From Scatosoma sp045632265 (GTDB taxonomy: Bacteria; Bacillota; Clostridia; Christensenellales; Borkfalkiaceae): a stretch of DNA of 41,792 bases. The notes beneath the pieces are model-generated. The model saw nothing but the letters and a program-made list of their open reading frames with translations, was not told where the DNA came from and searched no databases. The translations under genes and the position numbers were made by a program. Below, piece by piece: positions 13,832-21,190 of the stretch (position 1 is its first letter; the number at the start of each line of letters is the position of its first letter). Location of the stretch: contig JAZQWG010000034.1 in NCBI GenBank assembly GCA_045632265.1, positions 1-41,792 of the forward strand. Direction: 5' to 3'.

Positions 13832-14974
13832 TTAACCGCGCAACTTTTCAATAAATTCCGCCGTCAACGCTGCGCCTTTCAAAATTTCTTCTTCCGTGTT
13901 GTCTTTGCCGAAGCTAAAACGCACGCTTTCCTTGGCTTTTTTCTCGCTTAACCCCATCGCCGTCAAGACGTGGCTGGGCTTCACCGATGCGCTTGCGCAT
14001 GCGCTTCCCGCCGCAAGGCTCACGCCACGCAAATCCATGTTGAAAAGGAAGGACGTGTTCTCCACTCCGTCAAAATGCAAGTTTAACACGCTTGGAAGGG
14101 CGTTATCCCCACAACCATTGCGCTTTACCCCCGATACGTGTGCGATTTTCGCCATGAAAAGGGAAGCCAGCGCCGCCACTTTTTGGTTGTTTTCGTCCAT
14201 GTTTTGACAAGCAATGTCGTATGCCGTCGCTATCCCTACGATATTCGGCACGTTCAAAGTGCCCCCACGAAGCCCACGTTCTTGTTCGCCTCCACCCACA
14301 AGTTTTTCAATCCTTACGCCGTTTTTGATGTACAAAACGCCTACGCCTTTCGGTCCGAAAAACTTATGCCCCGAAAAGGCAAGCATGTCCACGTTCATTT
14401 TCTTCACGTCAATTCTTCTATACGGCGCGTATTGTACGGCATCGGTAAAGAAGAGTGCGCCGTGTGCATGGGCAATTTCTTGCGCCTTGTCAATCGGTTG
14501 CAACACGCCCGTTTCGTTGTTTGCCGCCATTAAAGCAACGATAGCCGTGTGCTCATTCACCGCCTTTTCAATTTCGCTCGGCTCGACCATGCCCCCTTCG
14601 TTTACGGGCAAATAGCGCACAACGAAGCCCGCTTTTTCCAAACGCTCTGCACTCGATAAAAGCGCATGGTGTTCAATTGCGGAAATAACCACTTCGTTTT
14701 TGCCTTCTTTTTTCTTGGCAAGTGCGCCACCGATAAGCGCCCAGTTATCCGCTTCCGTGCCGCCCGAAGTGAAATACACTTCATTTTTGTTCGCGCCGAT
14801 AAGCTTTGCAATCGTGTCACGAGCATCGTCCACCGCGCCCATCGTCTTTCTGCCGTGTGCGTGCGGGGAATCGGCGTTTCCGAAACAATCGGTGAGATAG
14901 GGCATCATCTTCTCAAGCGCCTTTTTATGTAGCGGCGTTGTCGCCGCGTAATCGAAATAAATTCTTTGTTCCAT
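13832..14974 (-). CDS. Cysteine desulfurase, NifS/IscS type
   Basis: This PLP enzyme would take sulfur from cysteine for iron-sulfur clusters or tRNA thiolation. The protein has 380 residues from the ATG at 14972-14974. Motifs: YFDYAATTPLH at the start, TSGGTEADNWAL (cofactor phosphate binding), AIEHHALLSS, NNETGVLQPI, TDAVQY, the PLP-lysine motif SGHKFFGPKGVG, and the persulfide-forming cysteine in GSACASAS. The short form of the active-site loop suggests the NifS group. No IscU, ThiI or MnmA gene is adjacent, so the acceptor is unknown; the neighbouring ferredoxin is suggestive only. An upstream in-frame ATG exists, but this ATG is exactly 6 nt after the TATAAT box, so a leaderless start here is preferred. 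Confidence 0.94.
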   Translation of the reverse strand: MEQRIYFDYAATTPLHKKALEKMMPYLTDCFGNADSPHAHGRKTMGAVDDARDTIAKLIGANKNEVYFTSGGTEADNWALIGGALAKKKEGKNEVVISAIEHHALLSSAERLEKAGFVVRYLPVNEGGMVEPSEIEKAVNEHTAIVALMAANNETGVLQPIDKAQEIAHAHGALFFTDAVQYAPYRRIDVKKMNVDMLAFSGHKFFGPKGVGVLYIKNGVRIEKLVGGGEQERGLRGGTLNVPNIVGIATAYDIACQNMDENNQKVAALASLFMAKIAHVSGVKRNGCGDNALPSVLNLHFDGVENTSFLFNMDLRGVSLAAGSACASASVKPSHVLTAMGLSEKKAKESVRFSFGKDNTEEEILKGAALTAEFIEKLRG

Positions 14975-14980
14975 GCTTGT

Positions 14981-15009
14981 ATTATACCCCTTTTCTCTTC
15001 CCTTGTCAA
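14981..15009 (-). promoter_or_regulatory. Cysteine desulfurase promoter (leaderless arrangement)
   Basis: On the minus strand TTGACA (15004-15009), 17-bp spacer, TATAAT (14981-14986), then six bases to ATG. The AAGGGG before the -10 box looks like an SD but lies in the promoter spacer and would not be transcribed. Confidence 0.87.
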
Positions 15010-15048
15010 TCAAAAACGATTTTTAGCGTAAAATCTATCGTTTGGGGT

Positions 15049-15155
15049 TAAGGGATACAGTCCCTTACGCCGTGCAGGGCGCGTAGCCTTGCAACTCTCT
15101 GTTAAGAGCCGTCAAAAGACGGATCACTGCCCACGAAAAGAAAAGCATAGCTTTT
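15049..15155. other. Structured intergenic element of unknown function
   Basis: The gap between the cysteine desulfurase promoter and the XRE gene holds three hairpins: TAAGGGA/TCCCTTA (15049-15067), CCGTC/GACGG with an AAAA loop (15109-15122), and AAAAGC/GCTTTT (15141-15155). No ORF, promoter or tRNA shape is visible. Dense short stems suggest a dispersed palindromic repeat or an RNA element; only one copy lies in this window. Confidence 0.4.
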
Positions 15156-15193
15156 CGCTTTTGCCGTTGGCAATAACGCGACCTATCGCGCGA

Positions 15194-15388
15194 TTATATC
15201 CCTATCAATTCTTCTATTGTCACTTTATAATATTGTGCAAGCTTCACGCAAGCGTGAATATTAGGCAACACTTCGTTTCTTTCCCATCTAGAAAGATTTT
15301 GATTGGATATCCCCGTATCTTTTTCGACTTGCAAAAGACTTTTACCGCACGCAAGCCGTTGTTGTTTCATCGCATCTCCGTATTTCAT
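15194..15388 (-). CDS. Small XRE-family transcriptional regulator
   Basis: A 64-aa protein that is almost only a Cro/C1-type helix-turn-helix. Residues 1-60 show the five-helix pattern: MKQQRLACGKSLLQVEKDTG, then ISNQNLSRWERNEVLPNI (turn and recognition helix with the typical SRWERNE), then LAQYYKVTIEELIGI. It starts at an ATG with an AAGGAG SD. Upstream lie three copies of a CCACA-N4-TGTGG-like palindrome, one of them within a plus-strand promoter directed toward the EF-G-like gene. Autorepression and control of the divergent gene are likely but inferred. It has no ligand domain, so its signal is unknown. Confidence 0.88.
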   Translation of the reverse strand: MKYGDAMKQQRLACGKSLLQVEKDTGISNQNLSRWERNEVLPNIHACVKLAQYYKVTIEELIGI

Positions 15389-15415
15389 AACCCTTTTCTC
15401 CTTTTTACAATTTTA

Positions 15416-15429
15416 CCACAAATTTGTTG
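15416..15429. promoter_or_regulatory. Predicted XRE operator O1
   Basis: CCACAAATTTGTTG, an imperfect palindrome (one mismatch) upstream of the XRE SD and next to a likely weak minus-strand -10 box. Confidence 0.6.
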
Positions 15430-15436
15430 AAAATGC

Positions 15437-15465
15437 TTGACTTCCACATTTTTGTGGAATATAAT
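15437..15465 (+). promoter_or_regulatory. Plus-strand promoter with operator O2 in the spacer
   Basis: TTGACT (15437-15442), 17-bp spacer, TATAAT (15460-15465). The spacer plus one flanking base is an 18-bp palindrome (15442-15459: TTCCACA and TGTGGAA arms), so bound regulator and RNA polymerase would exclude each other. It points toward the EF-G-like gene. Confidence 0.78.
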
Positions 15466-15472
15466 ATTTTTA

Positions 15473-15486
15473 CCACATATTTGTGG
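15473..15486. promoter_or_regulatory. Predicted XRE operator O3
   Basis: CCACATATTTGTGG, a palindrome with only its central bases unpaired, just downstream of the plus-strand -10 box. The O1, O2 and O3 centres are about 28-29 bp apart. Confidence 0.65.
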
Positions 15487-15555
15487 ACTATTTATAATAT
15501 GAATTTTCAAGTGTAAGTTTTTCTTATTCTATCCAAACTTTTTTTGGAAAACCCC

Positions 15556-15584
15556 TTGAATTTTGTTAGAATTTATATTATAAT
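15556..15584 (+). promoter_or_regulatory. Second promoter of the EF-G-like gene
   Basis: TTGAAT (15556-15561), 17-bp spacer, TATAAT (15579-15584), giving a leader of about 65 nt. This one lacks the palindromes, so it could supply basal expression. Confidence 0.78.
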
Positions 15585-15658
15585 GGATAAAACTTTTCAA
15601 GAAAACCCCGTTTTTCGTTGGAAAGGAACATTTAGACCAAAACTTGGGGGTATTTATT

Positions 15659-17716
15659 ATGAAATTTCAAGGCGAAAACATCCGTAACATTGCCATCGTA
15701 GGCCACAGCGGCGAAGGGAAAACTACCCTTTGCGAAGCTATGCTTTTTAACGGTGGCGCAATCGACCGTATGGGAAAAGTGCTCGACGGGACGACGGTGT
15801 CCGACTATGACGACTTGGAAAAAGCAAAGAAGATGTCTATCTACACGTCCGCTTCCTATCTCGTTTGGAAGGACGTAAAGGTAAATTTGCTCGACTTGCC
15901 CGGGTATTACGATTTTGAAGGAGAAAGAAGCGAAGGTTTGCGTGCGGCAGGTGGCGCACTTCTCGTTATCGGCGCAAACGGCGTGCTCCCTATCGGCGCG
16001 GAAAACATCGTCGATTATTGCTTGAAGCTTGGTAAACCGCTTATCATCTTCATCAACGGCATGGATAAAGAAAATGCCGATTATTTGGGTACGGTTGCGG
16101 CTATCCGTGCAAAATACGCAGGTAAAATCGCTCCTATCCAAATCCCTATCATGGAAAACGGCAAAATGCAAGGCTGTATCAACGCTTTGCAAGAACGCGC
16201 ATATTTATTCAAGGAAGGCGGACCGCAAGAAATTGCTATCCCCGACAACATGAAAGACGCCGTAGAAGAAATGAAACAAAGCCTTATGGAAACGGCGGCG
16301 GAAAACGACGAAATTTTGCTTGATAAATACTTTGAAACGGGCGACTTGACAAGAGAAGAAACGATTCGTGGTATTCGTATGGGTATCGCTGCGGTAAACA
16401 CTATCCCCGTCATGGCGGGCTCGGCACTTCAAAACCGTGGTGTCATTAACCTTTTGAACGAAATCGTCACGTACATGCCCCAAGCTCGTGAACGTTTGAA
16501 CACAATGGCAGAAGATTTGCAAACGGATAAAATGATGTCCCTTCGCACCTTGGAAGACGCTCCTTTTGCGGCGCAAGTTTTCAAGACGGTTATCGATCCG
16601 TTCTCGGGCAAACTCTCCTATCTCAAGAGCTTCCGTGGCACGCTTAAGAGTGGTTCTACCGTATGGAACGCAAATACCGAATGCGAAGAACGAATCGGGC
16701 AAATCTACTTACTTCGTGGCAAGAAGATGGAACCGGTTGACGAACTTGGCGCGGGCGACATCGGCGCTGTAAATAAGCTTGGCAACACCAACACGAGCGA
16801 CACACTTTGCGATTTGAACGCAAAAGTTCGCTTTACCCCTATCCACTTCCCGAAACCCACCTTGTTCATGGCAGTTAGCGCGGAAAAGAAGGGCGAAGAA
16901 GACAAGATTTTCGCAGGGCTTGCAAAGCTTAAAGAAGAAGATTTCACCTTCTCCGTGGAAAAGAACGTGGAAACGGGCGAACTCTTGCTCGGCGGGCAAG
17001 GCGACGTACAGCTTGAAATGCTCGTGAAGAAAGTGAAAGCACGCTACGGCGTAGATATGAAACTTTCTGCCCCCCGCGTTGCGTATCGTGAAACGATTAG
17101 AGGCACGGCGGAAGCGGAAGGCAAACACAAGAAACAATCGGGCGGGCACGGTCAATACGGTCACGTTAAAATCCGTTTCTCCCCTTGCGAAGAAGAATTT
17201 GTATTCGACGAAGAAGTGGTTGGCGGCGCTGTTCCGAAGAACTACTTCCCCGCAGTTGAAAAAGGGCTTCGTGAATGCTTGGCAAACGGCCCTCTTGCGG
17301 GCTATCCCGTGGTTGGCTTGAAAGCGGTGTTGTACGATGGTAGCTACCACGACGTTGACTCCAACGAACTTTCCTTCAAGATGGCGGCGGCGATTGCGTA
17401 TAAGGAAGGCTTGAAGAACGCAAGACCTATCCTTCTCGAACCTATCCATAGATTGAAGATTGCGATTCCTTCCGATTACCTTGGCGACGTCATGGGCGAT
17501 ATCAACAAACGCCGTGGCCGTATCATGGGCACCGATTCGGAAGGCAAGAACTCTATCATCACGGCGGAAGTGCCTTTGGCGGAAATTATGGAATATACGA
17601 TGGAACTTCGTTCGCTCACTCGTGGCAGCGGTAAATTCGTATCCGAATTCCTTGATTATGAAGAAGTGCCTTTCAACCTTGTGGATAAAATTGTAGCTGA
17701 TGCGAAAAAAGAATAA
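15659..17716 (+). CDS. EF-G-like translational GTPase (EF-G2-type paralogue)
   Basis: The 685-aa protein has the five-domain EF-G layout: G domain with G1 GHSGEGKTT (15-23), G3 DLPGYYDF (79-86) and G4 NGMDKEN; domain II near 300-400; then III, IV (GGHGQYGHVKIRF) and V (MGDINKRRGRIMG and TRGSG). It differs from housekeeping EF-G: G1 lacks the usual AHIDAGKTT form and the DTPGH catalytic His is Tyr83. The same replacement is known in EF-G-like paralogues whose role is unclear. It is not a TetM-type protein by these motifs. I choose the ATG at 15659 with GGGGG 8 nt upstream; a TTG at 15644 is less likely. It could act in translation under stress; this is inference. Confidence 0.9.
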   Translation: MKFQGENIRNIAIVGHSGEGKTTLCEAMLFNGGAIDRMGKVLDGTTVSDYDDLEKAKKMSIYTSASYLVWKDVKVNLLDLPGYYDFEGERSEGLRAAGGALLVIGANGVLPIGAENIVDYCLKLGKPLIIFINGMDKENADYLGTVAAIRAKYAGKIAPIQIPIMENGKMQGCINALQERAYLFKEGGPQEIAIPDNMKDAVEEMKQSLMETAAENDEILLDKYFETGDLTREETIRGIRMGIAAVNTIPVMAGSALQNRGVINLLNEIVTYMPQARERLNTMAEDLQTDKMMSLRTLEDAPFAAQVFKTVIDPFSGKLSYLKSFRGTLKSGSTVWNANTECEERIGQIYLLRGKKMEPVDELGAGDIGAVNKLGNTNTSDTLCDLNAKVRFTPIHFPKPTLFMAVSAEKKGEEDKIFAGLAKLKEEDFTFSVEKNVETGELLLGGQGDVQLEMLVKKVKARYGVDMKLSAPRVAYRETIRGTAEAEGKHKKQSGGHGQYGHVKIRFSPCEEEFVFDEEVVGGAVPKNYFPAVEKGLRECLANGPLAGYPVVGLKAVLYDGSYHDVDSNELSFKMAAAIAYKEGLKNARPILLEPIHRLKIAIPSDYLGDVMGDINKRRGRIMGTDSEGKNSIITAEVPLAEIMEYTMELRSLTRGSGKFVSEFLDYEEVPFNLVDKIVADAKKE

Positions 17717-17728
17717 GAAATAAACACA

Positions 17729-17769
17729 AAAGCCTTTTGGATTCCCCCGTCCAAAAGGCTTTCTTTTTT
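17729..17769 (+). terminator. Terminator of the EF-G-like gene
   Basis: A 13-bp stem (17729-17741 with 17750-17762), loop of eight, then CTTTTTT. It ends 3 nt before the next promoter. Confidence 0.88.
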
Positions 17770-17771
17770 GC

Positions 17772-17800
17772 TTGATATTCCACGCTAATTGTGATATACT
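17772..17800 (+). promoter_or_regulatory. PAP2 gene promoter (leaderless arrangement)
   Basis: TTGATA (17772-17777), 17-bp spacer, TATACT (17795-17800), then six bases to the ATG at 17807. Confidence 0.82.
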
Positions 17801-17806
17801 AATACC

Positions 17807-18310
17807 ATGACGTACAAAACTGCTTATGAAAAAACGGCGGCGTTTTTCAATGCTCGTCCAAAGGCAAAGAAATGCTTGCGCCTTTCCAACTATTTGGTGA
17901 CGGGGCTATTTTGCCTTGCGTACGCTGCTCTTTGTATCGCTTCTTTCTTCCTTTTTACAAAGAAGGATATTATCAAAATTTTCGCAATCCCCGCAGGTTG
18001 TCTTTTGATTGTCAGCCTTTTAAGAATTGTGTTCAACCGTCCCCGTCCGTACAGCGAAAAAGGCGCGAATATCACCCCTATTTTGCATAAGGACAGCAAG
18101 GACGATCAATCGTTCCCCAGCCGTCACGTGGCGTGCGCTTTCGTGATTGCAAGCGTGTTTTTGCCCTATTTGGCATGGGCAGGTATCGCTTTAATGCCGT
18201 TGGGGCTTGCGCTGTGCGCAATTCGTTTTGCGCTTGGCTTGCACTACCCCACCGACTTACTTGCGGGTGCGGGCGTTGGGCTTGCGTGCGGATTGTTCTT
18301 ATTGATTTAA
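17807..18310 (+). CDS. PAP2-superfamily membrane phosphatase
   Basis: A 167-aa integral membrane protein with the three PAP2 motifs: the RP motif in RIVFNRPRPYS (the usual leading Lys is Arg), the FPSRHVA motif with Ser-Arg-His, and RFALGLHYPTD with the R-x5-H-x3-D arrangement. Hydrophobic helices surround them (near residues 30-50, 56-75, 115-135 and 150-167). Such enzymes remove phosphate from lipids, for example undecaprenyl pyrophosphate or phosphatidic acid; the substrate cannot be told from sequence. The ATG is fixed by the promoter position. It is a single gene. Confidence 0.9.
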   Translation: MTYKTAYEKTAAFFNARPKAKKCLRLSNYLVTGLFCLAYAALCIASFFLFTKKDIIKIFAIPAGCLLIVSLLRIVFNRPRPYSEKGANITPILHKDSKDDQSFPSRHVACAFVIASVFLPYLAWAGIALMPLGLALCAIRFALGLHYPTDLLAGAGVGLACGLFLLI

Positions 18311-18330
18311 GCGTTTAATAAATAAATGAA

Positions 18331-18358
18331 AGGGCGTATGCTTGATTGCATACGCCCT
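18331..18358. terminator. Bidirectional terminator between PAP2 and rsmA
   Basis: An 11-bp stem (18331-18341 with 18348-18358) lies between convergent stops. The plus side ends in ATTTTGTTG and the minus side in TTTCATTT, so termination should be moderate. Confidence 0.75.
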
Positions 18359-18369
18359 ATTTTGTTGTC

Positions 18370-19206
18370 TTATAACAAACCTTCGTCCACCAAAGCATCG
18401 GACAAAAGCGCTAACCTTTGCGGGGATAACGTTTCCCCACGAGCCTTGTCTTCCACGCCCGCTTTTTCCAAAATAGCTTTCGCCCTTTCCCTATCAATTT
18501 TGAAGAAGTTTACCACGTTGTTCTCAAGCGTTTTTCTTCTATTCAAGAAAGCGCATTTCACCGTTTGGCGATACGCCTTTTCGCTCTTTACTACAATTCT
18601 GCCACGCTCAAAAGTGATTTTCACCACAGCGGAATCGACGTTGGGACGGGGGTAAAAGAGATTTCTCGAAACACGCTTTACGATTTTTGCGCTGCCTTTC
18701 AAGGCAATGCCAGCCGTGATTGCGCCGTATTCGGGGGTGTCTTCCTTGGCGCAAAATCTTTCCGCCACTTCTTCTTGCACCATAATCGACAACCCTTGCA
18801 CCTTTTCCCCTTCTTCCAAAAGCTTGGTGACAAGGGGGGTGGTGATGTAATAGGGCAAGTTGGCAACCACCGTGTATTCGCCTATTTCCTTTTCAAATTC
18901 TTTTAAGTCGATTTTGTTAAAGTCACGGAAGATGACTTCCACGTTATCAAGCCCCGCAAGCGTTTCCGCCAAGATGGGTTGCAAATCCCTATCCACGTCA
19001 AAAGCGTACACCTTTTTCGCTTGTTCGGCAATCGCACGGGTAAGCGTACCTGCGCCACAACCGATTTCCACCACCGTCGTTTCCTTGTCTATCCCCGATG
19101 CCGTGACGATAGACGAAAGCAAGTTGGTGTCCGAAATGAAGTTTTGCCCGAACTGTTTCTTAAATTGAAATCCGTGCTTTTGTAGTACGGAACGTAAATC
19201 TTGCAT
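18370..19206 (-). CDS. rsmA: 16S rRNA dimethyladenosine transferase RsmA (KsgA)
   Basis: RsmA dimethylates two adjacent adenines near the 3' end of 16S rRNA, a late check in small-subunit assembly. The 278-aa protein has KKQFGQNFISDTNLL (N-terminal signature), VVEIGCGAGTLTRAIAE (SAM-binding loop near 46-62), the catalytic NLPYYITTPLV motif near 117, and the C-terminal RKTL-containing RNA-binding domain. Length is typical. It lies downstream of metG-tatD-radical SAM, where many Firmicutes have metG-tatD-rnmV-rsmA; no rnmV is present here. A palindromic repeat and 108 nt separate it from the upstream gene, so it may be co-transcribed; I see no strong promoter in between. Confidence 0.97.
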   Translation of the reverse strand: MQDLRSVLQKHGFQFKKQFGQNFISDTNLLSSIVTASGIDKETTVVEIGCGAGTLTRAIAEQAKKVYAFDVDRDLQPILAETLAGLDNVEVIFRDFNKIDLKEFEKEIGEYTVVANLPYYITTPLVTKLLEEGEKVQGLSIMVQEEVAERFCAKEDTPEYGAITAGIALKGSAKIVKRVSRNLFYPRPNVDSAVVKITFERGRIVVKSEKAYRQTVKCAFLNRRKTLENNVVNFFKIDRERAKAILEKAGVEDKARGETLSPQRLALLSDALVDEGLL

Positions 19207-19233
19207 AGTAGTTTTCCTATGAGTTTTTATATT

Positions 19234-19272
19234 GAGATTGCCACGAACGCTGTGCGTTCTCGCAATGACAAT
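19234..19272 (-). repeat. Dispersed palindromic repeat, copy 1
   Basis: On the minus strand it reads GTCATTGCGAGAACGC, a short palindromic middle, then GTGGCAATCTC. GTCATTGCGAG and GGCAATCTC are the conserved ends of a repeat also present at 31216-31244 in the opposite orientation. A second palindrome (ACGACGTATATACGTCGA, 19291-19308) lies between it and the upstream stop codon. Confidence 0.8.
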
Positions 19273-19314
19273 CCTTTTTGCACGTTGTAAACGACGTATA
19301 TACGTCGACTTTCA

Positions 19315-20385
19315 TTAAGAATCGGTGATATAATCGCGAATATACAACGGCACGTTTGCGTTTTGCGCAACAATCTTACACGCTTCCACTTCTTCTTCGC
19401 CGATACAATCGACAATCGAGAAGCGGCAATTTACGCCGTTGCGACGGCAAATTTTTGCAAATTCGATAATCGCATCAAACGCCATTTCTCTAAATTGAGA
19501 ACGGCAAATTTTTTGATATTTTTCCGCACAAGAAGCATTAAGCGATACGTTTACAAGGTCGATTTTACCCTTCAAATCGGGCACGATGTCACGCTTATTG
19601 ATAAGGTTGCCTTGACCGTTGGTGTTCAAACGAGTTTTCAAACCCTTGCTGTGGAAATAATCGCAAAGCGCCACCATTTCCGCCACCTTATACGTGGGCT
19701 CGCCAAAGCCACAGAACACCGCTTCCTTAAATCTGCTGATATCGCCAAAGCCGTTTGCCGCCGCAATTACCTTTTCCGCAGTCGGTTCGCCGTGCTTGAG
19801 CCACAAATAGTTGCCGTAATAGCTCGTTCTTTCGTTTCTTACGCAAAAATCACAGCCGTTGGAACATTTATTCGTCAAGTTGATATACAAATTGCCGTCC
19901 AAAACGTACACGTACGTATCCTTGCGGTTTTCGTCCTTGTCCTTGTTTTGGTTGTTATTTTGGTTGTTTTGGTTTTGATTTTGCTTGGGCTTATTTTGAT
20001 TTTGCCCTTGGTTTTGCCCTTTATTATTTTGATTGTTTTGGTTTTGGGGCTTGTTATTTTGGGGTTGTTGGGGCTTGTTATTTTGTCCTTGTTGTCCCTT
20101 ATTTTTGTTTTGATTTTGGGCGTTTTGGTTGCCTTGATTGTTCTTATTGCCGCCGTTTTGCCCGTTTTGTCCCTTTTGGTTGTTGTTTTGACCTTGGGGC
20201 TTATTGTTTTGGTTTTGTTGGGGCTTGTTTTGCCCGTTTTGATTATTTTGATTTTGGCTGTTTGGGTTATTCCCGCCGCTCTTATGCTTTTTCTTACGGC
20301 GTTTGCGCCCGCCGTTGCCGCCGCCGTTTTGGTTGTTGCCGCCTTGCATAGGGGCTTTGGGGGGAATATTTTTATTTTCTTCCAT
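19315..20385 (-). CDS. TatD-linked radical SAM protein with long Asn/Gln-rich N-terminus
   Basis: The C-terminal ~200 residues (about 157-356) are a compact radical SAM domain: CSNGCDFC gives Cys174, Cys178 and Cys181 for the 4Fe-4S cluster, followed by GFGEPTYK, RLNTNGQGN and VNVSLNA. This is the radical SAM family found next to TatD nucleases; its reaction is unknown. The N-terminal ~150 residues are an extreme low-complexity stretch of Asn, Gln, Gly, Lys and Pro with no Cys, Trp or Leu, containing a basic patch RKRRKKKHK (27-35). I know no such extension in this family. The frame is unbroken and the start has an AAAGGA SD. It follows tatD by 15 nt. The tail suggests a prion-like disordered region that may bind RNA or cluster the enzyme; that is inference. 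Confidence 0.93.
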   Translation of the reverse strand: MEENKNIPPKAPMQGGNNQNGGGNGGRKRRKKKHKSGGNNPNSQNQNNQNGQNKPQQNQNNKPQGQNNNQKGQNGQNGGNKNNQGNQNAQNQNKNKGQQGQNNKPQQPQNNKPQNQNNQNNKGQNQGQNQNKPKQNQNQNNQNNNQNKDKDENRKDTYVYVLDGNLYINLTNKCSNGCDFCVRNERTSYYGNYLWLKHGEPTAEKVIAAANGFGDISRFKEAVFCGFGEPTYKVAEMVALCDYFHSKGLKTRLNTNGQGNLINKRDIVPDLKGKIDLVNVSLNASCAEKYQKICRSQFREMAFDAIIEFAKICRRNGVNCRFSIVDCIGEEEVEACKIVAQNANVPLYIRDYITDS

Positions 20386-20400
20386 AATACAAGTCCTTTA

Positions 20401-21189
20401 TCAGTTTTCTATCTTGAAAAAGAGTTTTTTCGTGTTGCTTTCCAGCTGTTTCGCCGTTTCTTCCACCGAAAGTTCTTTTAACTGCGCGATACGCTCTACA
20501 ACGTATTGCACGTTTTTCGGCTCGTTGGGGAATCCCCCTCTAAAAGGCACGGGCGTCAAATAGGGACAATCCGTTTCCGAAAGCAAACGTTCGATGGGGA
20601 TACGCTGCACACTTTCGCACACCTTTCTCGCATTTTTGAAGGTGGTTGGCCCGCCAAACGAGAAATGCAAGCCAAGCGACAAAAAGCGGTCCGCCATTTC
20701 GGGGGAATAGGAATAACAGTGCATAAGCCCGCCCTTTTTCAAAAGCGATTTATGCTCTTCTAAAATTTCAAGCGTTTCATTTGCGCTGTCACGGCTGTGC
20801 AAGACGATAGGCAAACCAAGCTCGTCCGCCAAACGCATTTGACGGATAAACAAGTCCTTTTGCACGTCTTTGGGTGGATTGTCGTCGAAATGGTAATCGA
20901 GCCCGATCTCCCCCACCGCCACGCATTTTTTGCTTTGGCAAAGGGAAGCGATTTCGTCTAAATCCCCTTCGTTATATTTGGCAAGTTCGCTTGGATGAAA
21001 GCCGGCGCAAAAATATACGCTATCGTATCTTTCCGCCAACTCGCACGCACGCTTGGACGAAGCAAGGTCGAACCCCGAACAAACGATAATTCCCACGCCC
21101 GCTTCATTCGCGCGAGCTAAAACGCCGTCTATCCCGCCTTTTTCATCAAATTCGTCGCCCGTGATATGGCAATGCGCGTCGATGAACAT
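20401..21189 (-). CDS. tatD: TatD-family metal-dependent deoxyribonuclease
   Basis: A 262-aa TIM-barrel hydrolase. Metal ligands of the family are visible: DAHCHITGDEF with the His-x-His pair near the start, GEIGLDYH with the conserved Glu, LHSRDS, MHCYSYSPE and SETDCPYLTP with the final Asp. TatD proteins are 3'-5' DNA or RNA exonucleases linked to repair and DNA turnover. The ATG at 21187-21189 is one base after the metG stop (TAAT-ATG), so translation is probably coupled; a TTG nine bases earlier is less likely. The next gene is the radical SAM family that travels with TatD. Confidence 0.94.
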   Translation of the reverse strand: MFIDAHCHITGDEFDEKGGIDGVLARANEAGVGIIVCSGFDLASSKRACELAERYDSVYFCAGFHPSELAKYNEGDLDEIASLCQSKKCVAVGEIGLDYHFDDNPPKDVQKDLFIRQMRLADELGLPIVLHSRDSANETLEILEEHKSLLKKGGLMHCYSYSPEMADRFLSLGLHFSFGGPTTFKNARKVCESVQRIPIERLLSETDCPYLTPVPFRGGFPNEPKNVQYVVERIAQLKELSVEETAKQLESNTKKLFFKIEN

Positions 21190-21190
21190 A

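Noticed and set aside
14975..15013. 13-residue N-terminal extension of the cysteine desulfurase
   Set aside because: It lies across the -35 and -10 boxes, so the ATG at 14974 is preferred.
15644..15658. TTG start 5 codons upstream of the EF-G-like ATG
   Set aside because: It overlaps the GGGGG that serves as SD for the ATG at 15659, and adds only MGVFI.
19930..20240. G/T-rich repeats on the plus strand that look like a repeat array
   Set aside because: They are the reverse complement of Asn/Gln codons in the radical SAM gene, unequal in length and without spacers, so not a CRISPR array.
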